From contig MU858340.1 of assembly GCA_033297075.1 (NCBI GenBank), positions 1 to 26,014 on the forward strand: a DNA stretch of 26,014 nt, given 5' to 3'. The DNA comes from Rhypophila decipiens (taxonomy: Eukaryota > Ascomycota > Sordariomycetes > Sordariales > Naviculisporaceae). The first letter of the stretch is position 1; each line of letters opens with the position of its first letter. Below the pieces are notes generated by a model that saw only the letters and a program-made list of their open reading frames with translations, was not told where the DNA came from and ran no database searches. This document shows, in pieces, positions 1 through 8,990 of the stretch. The position numbers and the translations under genes are program-made.

Positions 1-385
1 ACGTCATGATTGGTCGCGCCCCTTCAGCACCCTCAAGCCTCTTTGATTGGTTGGCGGCCTTGTGTGGGGTAAACTGCGACCTGGGTCATGACATACATTA
101 TATTCTTACTGAAAAAGGCTTTTACATATAATTATTGAGTATAATTCTCTCTTTAAAATGGCTGTTGTTGCTGAAGCTGTATGTATTTGACTAAGATCGG
201 GCCGGCTAAGCCCTATTCGGCCTTAGCGTATTATGAATCTCGTGAGTAGATGCGGTATAATACTAGCAGAGCCGCCGATTCCTGGAATCCTGGGTGGTAA
301 GATCAATCACCAGTGGTCTAAGACCGGCAATAGTTGCAGCGTCAAACTGATTTTTAGGGACTGGTTTCGCTGTAGACCTGCGTTT

Positions 386-772
386 CTACTGCAAAGTTTC
401 CTTCTCGAAAAAACGCTGTTCGAGCTTTCGTATATACTCGAGGTGCATTTCCATTTCCTCGATCGGGAGAATCTCGTAGGGTTTCTCCCACTCGACCGCT
501 CCTTGCCGGAGCGACCGATGGGCCGACTCCGAGTCCTGGACGGACCGATACTGCAAGGATTTCTTCATCTCCTCGCGGTGTAAGGCTTGTATAAATGCGG
601 CCGTTTTGGGATTGTGGTACTCGAAAAGGATAATACCGTCAGGTTCTGCAGGAGCTGGGGTGGGGTTATTTACGACGTTGAGGAAGAGCATTATCAACAC
701 CTTCAATATGTCGCTCTCTGCCGTGGGAGTCTTCATCTTGTACTTCATTTTTTTGGTCGCAGTGGTGAACAT
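386..772 (-). CDS. possible small hypothetical protein (128 aa)
   Basis: An open frame reads from the ATG at 772 to a stop at 386. The open frame extends further upstream to about 856 without another ATG, so an upstream exon is possible. The product is highly charged: a Lys-rich N-terminus, a short hydrophobic stretch (around VLIMLFLNVV), and an acidic Glu-rich C-terminus (EEMEMHLEYIRKLEQRFFEK) that could form a helix or coiled coil. I recognise no family. The opposite strand is also open over part of this region, so coding status is uncertain. It could equally be a decayed fragment. Confidence 0.28.
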   Translation of the reverse strand: MFTTATKKMKYKMKTPTAESDILKVLIMLFLNVVNNPTPAPAEPDGIILFEYHNPKTAAFIQALHREEMKKSLQYRSVQDSESAHRSLRQGAVEWEKPYEILPIEEMEMHLEYIRKLEQRFFEKETLQ

Positions 773-1615
773 AATATAATACCAAGTTTCCAACAGATCC
801 AGCAGCAGATTGACGGAGTCATGGATCGGGATACTCGGTGTGCCCGAAAAACTCAACCACGCCTGGCAAATGGTTCAATCCTCACTCGACGAAGTCTTTG
901 GAACCGGGTGCACCACTTCTGGCTCGCCCAAGGTAACGAGGATAAGTGTACCTTACCTATCCAGGGTGCACCACATAGTCCATAGAGATTGCCAGGGTAA
1001 AACGGGAATTCTGCTAGCAAGGCAGCAGAGGTTTTTGGAAACCTTCAGCTTCAGGCCGCAGAAACGTTCGGGAATAGCCATATCAAGCCTGCTCCCGATA
1101 TACCTGCCGAAATCAAGAAGAAAGCCCATTAAGAGAAACCGATAAAAACCAGTGTTACTGCAACACGATACTCAAGAAAAATACGATTAGATGAAATATA
1201 GTTCTGGATAAAAGAAAGATCAGCCGGAAGAAAATATCAGAAGATAGGACATGTCCACTTTGTGAAAAGTGCCTTGATCAGTCTCTTTGAGAAGAGTTTC
1301 AGAAAGCTTGAGAATTTTCGAGTAGTACTATAACGAGATCCCTCCTGCTATATAGGCGTTTGTGATTTCACGGTCCGCCTCCTGTACGTGCTAGGACTTT
1401 CTAACACCGATCACTGACTGCCGGGCAGACTGCGAACACCACAGCAGGCCTTCTCAGATTCCAATGCTTTACCTTGGCTTCTCACGCATTTCCCACACCG
1501 CTTAAACTTCTTTCTGCATTGTATACTTTCTTTTTGATGCTCTCCTGTAAATCTAATAGATATCTACAAAATCTGTTTTTCCCACCCCATTTTCCAAAAC
1601 CTTACCCATATCCCA
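773..1615. other. intergenic region without a supported gene
   Basis: This AT-rich stretch lies between the possible small ORF and the 3' end of the F-box gene. It holds only short overlapping open frames without recognisable protein features, most lacking an ATG. It includes the 3' flank of the minus-strand F-box gene. Nothing else is visible. Confidence 0.5.
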
Positions 1616-3622
1616 TCACCCCTGTCGTCTGGATGGCCGGGCCCTACGTCGGTGTCGGTGTCGGCGTCTCGTCTCCTTCCAAGACAGGTCGACCAGATAC
1701 CCCGTATCAAGTATGATCTCTTCCCACGAATCCATTGATCTCTGTTGACCTCCATCAACATTTCCACCATCTCCCTGCTCTGTCTTGTTTCGGGATTCTT
1801 CAAAAGGAGCAAAAAATCCACAAGTCAACTCATCAACATCGGAAATAGTCAAGACAGACAACCTCCACATATCCCGACAAAACAGTCTAACCGACTCCCG
1901 CAGATCTTCCATTCGCTCGTCAAACAATTGCCCACACGGACCCAGCATTGGGACCGAGAACTCCCTCAAGTTGGGCAAACGACCCAGCAGATGGTGAATC
2001 TCTTGCAGGTCAGGTGTCAATTTTCCGTGCTCTGCGCGCTGACGCGGTCTCCTGACCTGGAATAGGAGTGTTTTTAGCCTTAAGCATGCATCGCTACTAC
2101 CAGGATGTGGGAAGGCCTCGGCTATTGAGATTCCCTCTCGGTTGAAGAACCAGCCGATCATTCGTAGATGTTCCAGGCGAGGGAGGCTTGCGATGAAAGG
2201 GATGTAATTGGATGATGGGTATGAGTATGACGATGAATGTTCGGCTATGGTCAGAGCGGTGAGGTTTGACAGCGGACTGATAGGGCTGCCGCTTGATGAC
2301 GACGACGAGGGCACCAAACTGGCGAGCGCGTCTTGGGAAGGTGGCCTTATCAGATTCAAAGTCTTGAGACAGCTGAAATCTACTCGAGCCCGCCATTCCT
2401 GCATGTACTCGAGCTCGAGGTCTCGCCGGAGTGGCAGGATTGGGGTCGGGCCAGGGTCAAAGAATCGAAGTCCGGGGGCGAATTCTTGGCCGTCTAGTTC
2501 GAGGTATTCGAGTTTCGTGCCGCCACCGAATATGTCATCATCGCTTGTGCCCTTCTCCCTGCTGCGGAGGAGAAATTCAGGCTGTGGCTTCCAGGGTGGA
2601 GCGGGCTGTTGCTGGTCGCGCGATAGGTCATGGAACCAGAACCGCACGTCGATGTTTTGAGCGACGCGGAGCCAAGTGAGGTTAGGCGCCATGCGATAAC
2701 GGAGCATCTTGTCGAGGGCGGCATCTTGATACTCGGGCAGAAGTTCATGTGTCCTATTGCCCCTGTGGAGTCTGTACCAGACATGGTTCCATCCTTCGGT
2801 GCAGTCAAATTCGGCCGATATGCGGGACAGAGCTGGCGAGGTCACGATAGCCAACTCGTGGGGATCCAGGCCGCTGGTCCGGTTGAGACTTCTAAGACGG
2901 AATTTTGGCATGATCAGATGACGACGTGATGCAAGGCTGGTATGGAGGGTTTGCAGTATCACGGGAGGTGGCTGAGCCGAGTAGTTCCACACCAGATCGG
3001 TCAGGCCGGGCAAGGTCTCGAGCAGCGCGGCCAGGGGCTTCCATTGTTCGTCGGCAACATGGTGTGACGGGGAGTAATAGAAGCTGGGGCGATGGTCGTC
3101 GTAGCCGCACGAGATGAGGGAGAGATAGCCCGACCCTAGCAGCCCCCATTCGGAATGCTGATGGAACTTGACGAACGCTCGCTTCCATGGAGGGATTTGA
3201 GCTGCTCTCTCGTCCATCTCATGATGCCAACGACGGGCATCAGGCGCAGGTAATTCGATTCCGTAGAAAGCAAAGTGATTGGTTCCCGTGCAGTCATGAT
3301 CCGGGCCGTGTAGCCTGGGTCCATACTTGGACAAAGCGGCCCTCTGAATCACCACTCGACGGACGTGCTGGCGGACTTGACGATATGCAAGACTGTTGTC
3401 GCAGGCGCTGACGTCCTCCCGCAGCTGTCGGAGAGCGGTCCTATCTCTGGCAATCGTGAATTTTATGGTGCGGTACAGGATAGGTGCCGCAATGGAGTTG
3501 CATTTCTTGTTGACTCGGACCAGCGCGTAGAAGCTGGGCCGGTCGATGCGATGGAGGAGCTCACAGATATGTATCAGCGTCTCGACTGGGAGGGCGAGTA
3601 GCGGGAAAACCGCTGACTCCAT
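1616..3622 (-). CDS. F-box domain protein (668 aa)
   Basis: A single long exon. I choose the ATG at 3622 because the F-box begins right after it. The frame stays open upstream, with another ATG at 3841 that would add 73 residues lacking domain character. Residues about 8-50 read as an F-box: FPLLALPVETLIHICELL, then a hydrophobic stretch and RVNKKCNSIAAPILYRTI. F-box proteins usually bind Skp1 and recruit substrates to SCF ubiquitin ligases. The rest is a long region with scattered leucine-rich segments (for example LTDLVWNYSAQ, LRMIGWFF, LREFSVPMLG), like degenerate leucine-rich repeats in fungal F-box proteins. The last about 20 residues are an Arg/His-rich tail encoded partly by a GGTGTC hexamer repeat, so the exact C-terminus may vary. 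Substrate unknown. Confidence 0.85.
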   Translation of the reverse strand: MESAVFPLLALPVETLIHICELLHRIDRPSFYALVRVNKKCNSIAAPILYRTIKFTIARDRTALRQLREDVSACDNSLAYRQVRQHVRRVVIQRAALSKYGPRLHGPDHDCTGTNHFAFYGIELPAPDARRWHHEMDERAAQIPPWKRAFVKFHQHSEWGLLGSGYLSLISCGYDDHRPSFYYSPSHHVADEQWKPLAALLETLPGLTDLVWNYSAQPPPVILQTLHTSLASRRHLIMPKFRLRSLNRTSGLDPHELAIVTSPALSRISAEFDCTEGWNHVWYRLHRGNRTHELLPEYQDAALDKMLRYRMAPNLTWLRVAQNIDVRFWFHDLSRDQQQPAPPWKPQPEFLLRSREKGTSDDDIFGGGTKLEYLELDGQEFAPGLRFFDPGPTPILPLRRDLELEYMQEWRARVDFSCLKTLNLIRPPSQDALASLVPSSSSSSGSPISPLSNLTALTIAEHSSSYSYPSSNYIPFIASLPRLEHLRMIGWFFNREGISIAEAFPHPGSSDACLRLKTLLFQVRRPRQRAEHGKLTPDLQEIHHLLGRLPNLREFSVPMLGPCGQLFDERMEDLRESVRLFCRDMWRLSVLTISDVDELTCGFFAPFEESRNKTEQGDGGNVDGGQQRSMDSWEEIILDTGYLVDLSWKETRRRHRHRRRARPSRRQG
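1648..1668. repeat. hexamer tandem repeat (GGTGTC-like) inside the F-box gene 3' end
   Basis: About three copies of GGTGTC/GGCGTC run in a row. They lie in the C-terminal codons of the F-box gene and encode part of its Arg/His-rich tail. Six-base units keep the reading frame when copies are gained or lost. Confidence 0.6.
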
Positions 3623-3974
3623 TTCTCTTTCGATAAATGAGGTTCTGCAACTTGGTTTGGTGCTTTGGGTTGTTTTGGGAATTGTGCGGCGGATCTTGGG
3701 GGAGGAGCTGATGTTGCAGTTTCTTTCCAGCCACTTCACATCGCAACCTCGGCCAGTCAGCACACCGGCACTTTGTGCTACTGTTCTATCCAGAACCGGA
3801 TCAAGGGACTCCGATCTGTCATTGTCACGACTCCACACCATGCAGTGGAGTGGAAATGGAAAGTGGGCGGAAAGATCCAATTCATTAAAGGAAAAGAAAG
3901 AAGGATAGTCTATTTAATGGATTTTATTCTCTGAATCTGGGTAAAGAAGGAAACTATCAGGTCCCTGAGCCGTC
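3623..3974. other. intergenic region between F-box gene and unknown-family gene A
   Basis: Both flanking genes are on the minus strand. The stretch therefore holds the 3' flank of the Gln-rich protein gene and the promoter/5' leader of the F-box gene. The F-box frame stays open through most of it, with an ATG at 3841, so part may be coding if the longer start is used. I see no other gene or repeat. Confidence 0.45.
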
Positions 3975-5375
3975 TTAAGGTTCACCAAAAGCGCCGGGAG
4001 GTTTGAAAGCGTCCGCAAACGTGGTGATGCCGTTGACAGCAGACGCCGAGTAGCATTTGCTGGTCAAAACATCACGATGGACGAAAAGAAAAGGGTCGTA
4101 CTCGAGCCTGCGGCTTTTGTAGTTGGTGTAGCATTTTCTGTCGACGATTTCATACTCGATCCCCGTCTCGTGGTGCCGGGCCTGAGTCTGGTCAGGACTA
4201 ATCCACAGTCTCATGGTGGTGTCATAATTCCATTGAGGAGGTTGGACGGCGGTGGTGTTAACTGTGGGCTGTGGGTTTGCAAAGGGATCGACAAAGGTCT
4301 GTTGCTGTGCTGCTTGTAGTTGGTGCATCTGCTGCTGCATCTGGAGGTAGTGTTGCTGCTGGGTGTTCCAGTCTGGTTGTCCATGTTGGAAATGTTGCAG
4401 CTGCCACTGCGGCTGTTGAGCTTGCTGCTGCTGTGCTACGTTGTAGTAAAAGTTGGACACAGGTTGTTCCGGGTTCTGGGGATATTGAGCTGCCGGTTGT
4501 TGCTGCCCGGGCGGCGGTTGATAATACGGCGCCACCACAGGCTGCCACACGTCGGGGGCCAGACCGGGGGGAGGCGGAGGTGGTGCGAAACCACGCTCGG
4601 CAGGGGCAAGACCTGGTTCAGGAACTGCACTTGGTGGTTGTGCCGGCTCCTTGCCGGCTGGCCGAACGGCGACCACTTCAGTGCCGCGAGTAAGCCAGAA
4701 CTCCATGCACCACGGATCATCCGGATCCCAATAATCTTGTCCTTCGACGATCTCGATAAGTGGTATTTGATCGCATGGAACGGGCCCCGGTGGGACGCGG
4801 CCAAACTCTGGATGGTTGATCCGTTTCAAAGGAGTGCCTGTTTGACCATTGGTTCGGCCGAAAACCTTCCTGCAGTATACATGCCCTTGGAGCAGGCATT
4901 TCTTAAATTCTGTGCCCAAGAGCACCGAGGCATGCCACCTGTCATTGTCCTTGGCTTGCTTCCACTTCCACTGGTCCCGGTCGAACTCCCATACTTGATA
5001 GCCGTTGGCGTCGCGACGGGCGATATGATGATGCGGCTCACGACGGATCACCATGCATTTCAGGCCAGCAACTTTACACACCTCCTGGAGCTCCTTTTCA
5101 ATCCATTGCCTCTGCTCTGGGAGCCGGAAAAACGCGTCACCGTCCCTGAATGGGTAGCCATAGTAGATGGCTGGATCCTCCTCGGTACAGCTCCCGAACT
5201 GAGTATAACACTCGAGGGGTCGTCCATAGCTGTCCACCGGGCGGAACCCCGGTCCATCGAGATACATATCTGGGTGCATGCTAGGCTTCCATGGATTGGA
5301 CAGTAGCGGATGATTCGACCTCGGCATTGGAGGAATTGGCCCATTTTGCCGATTATTCGTCCGTTTCGGCGGCAT
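3975..5375 (-). CDS. uncharacterised protein A with conserved N-terminal domain and Gln/Pro-rich tail (466 aa)
   Basis: Single exon from the ATG at 5375 to the stop at 3975. I do not recognise a named family. Residues about 35-235 are clearly related to the protein encoded from 25075. Both share a PxMxLxGPG motif, an EDPxIxY motif, an IEKELQEVCK / LERELKDVCR helix followed by a beta-like segment (LKCMVIRR / MTCIVLRT), an LL(Q/E)GH(V/I) motif, and a closing D-x-W…E-(F/L)-W strand. Residues about 240-300 are Pro-rich, including PPPPPP. Residues about 290-360 are very Gln-rich with Tyr, Asn and Trp, resembling prion-like low-complexity segments. Residues about 380-466 form a second, apparently folded region. 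I see no signal peptide or membrane segment. The compact N-terminal domain plus disordered tail suggests a binding or scaffold role, but function is unknown. Confidence 0.85.
   Translation of the reverse strand: MPPKRTNNRQNGPIPPMPRSNHPLLSNPWKPSMHPDMYLDGPGFRPVDSYGRPLECYTQFGSCTEEDPAIYYGYPFRDGDAFFRLPEQRQWIEKELQEVCKVAGLKCMVIRREPHHHIARRDANGYQVWEFDRDQWKWKQAKDNDRWHASVLLGTEFKKCLLQGHVYCRKVFGRTNGQTGTPLKRINHPEFGRVPPGPVPCDQIPLIEIVEGQDYWDPDDPWCMEFWLTRGTEVVAVRPAGKEPAQPPSAVPEPGLAPAERGFAPPPPPPGLAPDVWQPVVAPYYQPPPGQQQPAAQYPQNPEQPVSNFYYNVAQQQQAQQPQWQLQHFQHGQPDWNTQQQHYLQMQQQMHQLQAAQQQTFVDPFANPQPTVNTTAVQPPQWNYDTTMRLWISPDQTQARHHETGIEYEIVDRKCYTNYKSRRLEYDPFLFVHRDVLTSKCYSASAVNGITTFADAFKPPGAFGEP
4296..4508 (-). repeat. 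Gln-rich low-complexity coding segment of protein A
   Basis: On the coding strand this stretch is dominated by CAG/CAA codons. It encodes residues about 290-360 of protein A, rich in Gln with interspersed His, Pro, Tyr and Trp. There is no pure single-codon tract; CAG and CAA are mixed and interrupted. Confidence 0.75.
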
Positions 5376-6439
5376 TTTTACGTCTCTCTAGTAACCAGTA
5401 TCGTACGCGACGGTGATGAGACCTCGGAGAGAGGATGAGAAGATATCCCAGTGACTTTTGACGTATCTTGCTGGCCAAACCGGCCTCCTGGACACCTCTA
5501 TCATATCAAAATATATGAAGAAAATATATCCAAAGAGCCGTGCGGTCAAAGCATCTTCCCGCCCGTCAAAGAGTCCGGCTCCAAGCCGAAGCCTTGTCGC
5601 AGCCTGTGGGAACTGGTCGTGAAAGATGACACTTCTAGCTAGAACAAAGACAGCACAAAGGGGATTCCGAGTTCGTCCCCAAGTCCGTCATAATGCTAAT
5701 ACCTTCGAGGACAATTCTGGATGATGGATTAATATTTACCTACAGGTAATACTATTTAGTTTGAAACCCATCATTTTCAGGATCGGGCCATTCTTTGTTC
5801 TGAAGAATCACGCTTATCCGGACTATCACGTGGAGAGGCTTTCCTCTAGACTAGGACAGCTTATTGACCTTTGGTTGATTTTGGTTGTGACGATTTGGGA
5901 ATCTAGAACCACACCACTAGGCCAAACCTCCTTAAAAAGGATGCCAAATTCTGAGCTGCAAGCTAGCCTTAGAATTGTGTGTTATATAGCAGTTTCAATA
6001 GGGCACTATCGCTTGTGTTATCACGGCTCGCCGTGACATTGGTGAAGTACGGTATGATATAAGGGGTGTTAAAAGGGCGATATCTCACATACAATTCAGG
6101 ATGTCACGGGGAACTTGAAGTTTTGTGAAGAATGTCCATCCACGACGGTGTAGTTTTCCAAGAGAAGTCTTATGAACTCGTGTAAGGGTTAGGGTTATAC
6201 GTGACCAAATCAGTCCAATCTACTTATTAGAAGTGTCTTAGAGGGCTAGAATATATGCTCTAACCGTAGACGACTCTGGCTTGAACGATAATGCCTTGAT
6301 TGGGCTAGAAAGTTAAATTGGACTGGTACCTGTGTACAGTATGTAGTGGTGATGATTTATCAAAAGCTTGTCTCCATGTATCCAAACGATATGTACCGTC
6401 CTCCAACTCATCTCGATACAAAACGGCCCTGTAAATGAG
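5376..6439. other. AT-rich intergenic region, no gene seen
   Basis: The stretch lies between the start of the Gln-rich protein gene and the 3' end of the CoA-ligase gene. It holds only short open frames without recognisable features. A short telomere-like string (AAGGGTTAGGGTTA, about 6183-6197) occurs but is too short to mean much. The left part should contain the promoter of the Gln-rich protein gene. Confidence 0.5.
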
Positions 6440-8331
6440 TTACAGTTTGCTCACAACTCCCGCAGTCTCCTTCTTGGCCAGCTCCCTCAGATCCTTTCTC
6501 AAGATCTTGCCACTGGGACTCTTGGGAATGGCTTCCATAAACACCACACCGCCCCGTAGTCTCTTGTGATTCGACACCTGTCCAGCCACCCACTCGACGA
6601 TCTCGGCGGGCGTCACCGCCTTAGGGTCGACCGGAACGACGTACGCTCTGTTCAAAGTCGCATATTAGCATCACTGATCAATCCACAAGAAAGAAAAGGA
6701 AACATTACCTAGGCACCTCAGTCCCCTCGCCCAAATCATCAACCCCAATAACAGCAGCATCCAAAATCCTCTCATCCGTAACCAACAACGCCTCCAATTC
6801 CGCCGGGGCAACCTGATTCCCCTTGTACTTGATGAGTTCCTTCTTTCGATCGACAATATAAAACATGCCAGTATCTTTTCTCCAAAGCGCCACGTCCCCA
6901 GTCATGAACCATTTCTCACCCCCCAATTCATCCTCGCAAAACGAAGCTCTATCCACCTCGTCGTTTTCCCAGTACCCGGTCACTACATTGAATCCGCGGA
7001 CCCAGATCTCGCCTCTTTCGCCGGGTTGCACATCTTTGCCCGCCTCGTCGACAATCCTCGCCTCTGCATTGGCAATCAAGAACGAGACACTCCCCGTTAG
7101 GTCATCTCCCCCGTTTTTGTCAACCCATTCCCTCGACATGGCGGTTATACTCCCCGTTGTCTCGGACAGTCCCCAGGTCTGAGATAAACTCGCCTTTCCA
7201 CGCCCTAGTTTTTGTCTAGCAGCAGTTTGAAGATCCTTCCCCATGGGCGCAGCCCCCGAGATGGCAAAATCCACAGAGTCGAAATGATCTGTTACCATGG
7301 GGCTCTTGGCAATTGCGAGGAAGATGGGCGGCACAGAAAAGAACTGTGTCATCTGGTATTTCTTGGAGTACTCCAGAAATTGCGGGAAATCAAAGCGTGT
7401 CATCCAGTAGGTTGTCCCGCCTAGGTAGAATTGATTGATAAAGTAGCCTTGGATTCCTGCTATGTGGGCTGCGGGGAGATGGGCTATTGTTCGGAATTTG
7501 GTGGGCGGACCTGCGAGGGCTCGTTTTTCGGGGGATGGATGGGATCGGTAGAATTGCAGGAGCGGGTCCAAGACGAGGGTGGCTTCGGATACTATGTTTG
7601 TGTGGGAGAGTTTGCAGCCTTTTGGGGGGCCGGTGGTTCCGGATGAAAAGAGGATGCATATTGGGAGGGTTGATAGGATTTTGGGGGAGGTGATTCTTGT
7701 CCAGGGGTGGTGAGAGCCGGGGAGTGGGATGGGTTGGTTGGTTGAGCCGGAATAGAGGGATAGATTGTTTGACGTGTCTGAGGAGAAGAGCAAGACCCGG
7801 TCGGGGGAAAGGTTGATTAGCTTTGCTGCGGCGAGAGCGGTGGGTTTTGTTTCTTCGGTGCAAAAGACCAGCTTGGCTTTTACTTGGGACAGCTGCACGG
7901 CGAGTTCCTTGGCTGTTGAGCCTGGGTTAGAGGCCGAAAATACGCCGTCTGCTGCGATGGTTGCGTAGAAGAGCGTTGGCATCTGGAAGTGGCCGGTTGC
8001 GATGCAGAGGCAGACATCTTTGCCTGGGCCGGATGAGCCGATGCCATATCGGTGGCGGAGGAGATGGGCTGTCGAGGTTACAAGCGTCCGGAGCTGGGAT
8101 TTGGTCACGCCCTGGGAGGGGTCGGCTGCTGAGGCGTGGACGATGGTGTTGTCGAGGGCAGAGCACGCTGGGTGGTCTAGAGTTGCGTTAGTTTGTTTAT
8201 ACAGAGATGCTGTCGTCGGTCCGGTGGTACTGACCAAAAAGGAGGGTGAGTACGTCGACCTGCGGGAATGGCTGGCTCTTGGCCGCTTTGTAGATAATGC
8301 GGCCATTGGATCTGTCGACGGTGCTGGCCAT
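6440..8331 (-). CDS. peroxisomal 4-coumarate-CoA-ligase-like acyl/aryl-CoA synthetase (590 aa, 3 exons)
   Basis: Exons are 8331-8235, 8176-6709 and 6647-6440. The introns, 58 and 61 bp, have GT…AG ends, and the second has a TGCTAAT branch site. Splicing gives a continuous ligase frame (LLF-DHPACSAL and EVPR-AYVVPVD). This is an ANL-superfamily adenylate-forming enzyme that activates a carboxylic acid as an AMP ester and then transfers it to CoA. Visible motifs are the P-loop SSGTTGPPKG (about residues 210-219), TWGLSETTG, the hinge/ATP-binding block TGDVALW…YIVDRKKELIKYKG, and the catalytic-lysine block PKSPSGKILRK (Lys about 569). The protein ends in SKL, a type 1 peroxisomal targeting signal. 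Length fits the fungal 4CL/phenylacetyl-CoA-ligase-like group. The substrate cannot be read from sequence. It lies 660 bp downstream of the dioxygenase gene on the same strand, so an aromatic acid from tryptophan breakdown is one possibility. Confidence 0.93.
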
Positions 8332-8990
8332 TTTGATACTACTGATCGAGTTACTTGAGCAATTGAGGAGAATCGGGTTTGGAGTTGAAATGACGGTGAA
8401 AAGATAAAGGGAAGGATCAGGTCTTACATATATGGGATCAGATATATGCAAGAGCCAGGGTCCTGACTCGGATCTTATTCAACGCCGGCAGCCAGCATAT
8501 CATCCGTGAGCTCCCCAGAATAGGGTAGCGAGGTACATAAATGGAAAGCGGGGGCAGTGTGACCAAGAACTTTTGTTGAGCTGGTAACTCTGCGTAACTC
8601 TCTAGGCAACAAGACTGTGCCAGTGTCAAGCAGGGGCCCCTCCAAAAGAGTCCAGTGCTTTGTTAGTGGCGGAAAGTGCAGATCCCCGCACTTTGCTATG
8701 AAGCTATCCCAAGCGGTCGGTGAGCCTCGGCTCGTTGGAGTTGGAGATATATTTGGGGGCCAGGTCGAGACAAAGGCGGGGAAATGACATGGCCTGGACT
8801 CTTGGAGCTGGAAGGATATTATTCTCCTTGAGGGCTGACGATGAATCTGCACCGCACTATTGACGCCTGAGATCACGAGACAGCATTTGACCAGGGCAGA
8901 TCTGAGATTGGATCATCGTCTATTCATCACCATAATCTATTCTTAAGTAAATTGAACTCCATTGTCCCCGCTTCACCCAAACAACACATC
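8332..8990. other. intergenic region between ligase promoter and dioxygenase 3' end
   Basis: The stretch holds the 5' leader and promoter of the ligase (left) and the 3' flank of the dioxygenase (right). One 133-codon open frame on the minus strand (8475-8876) lacks an ATG near its start and shows no family features, so I do not call it. No repeats stand out. Confidence 0.5.
8428..8433 (-). promoter_or_regulatory. TATA-like element of the CoA-ligase gene
   Basis: The string CCATATATG on the minus strand lies about 97 bp upstream of the ligase ATG at 8331, a plausible distance for a fungal TATA-like box. Position and composition are the only support. Confidence 0.35.

Noticed and set aside
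205..228. Imperfect inverted repeat GGCTAAGCC…GGCCTTAGC
   Set aside because: Arms of only six clean base pairs with an 11-base loop; likely chance.
4320..5306. 328-codon plus-strand open frame opposite protein A
   Set aside because: Leu-rich shadow of the Gln-rich coding strand (CAG read backwards is CTG); the minus-strand frame has a conserved paralogue at 25075.
6183..6197. Telomere-like string AAGGGTTAGGGTTA
   Set aside because: Fewer than three TTAGGG units; such a short match is expected by chance and nothing nearby suggests a former chromosome end.
8475..8876. 133-codon minus-strand open frame between ligase and dioxygenase genes
   Set aside because: No ATG near its start, no recognisable motif, and it overlaps the dioxygenase 3' flank and ligase promoter region.
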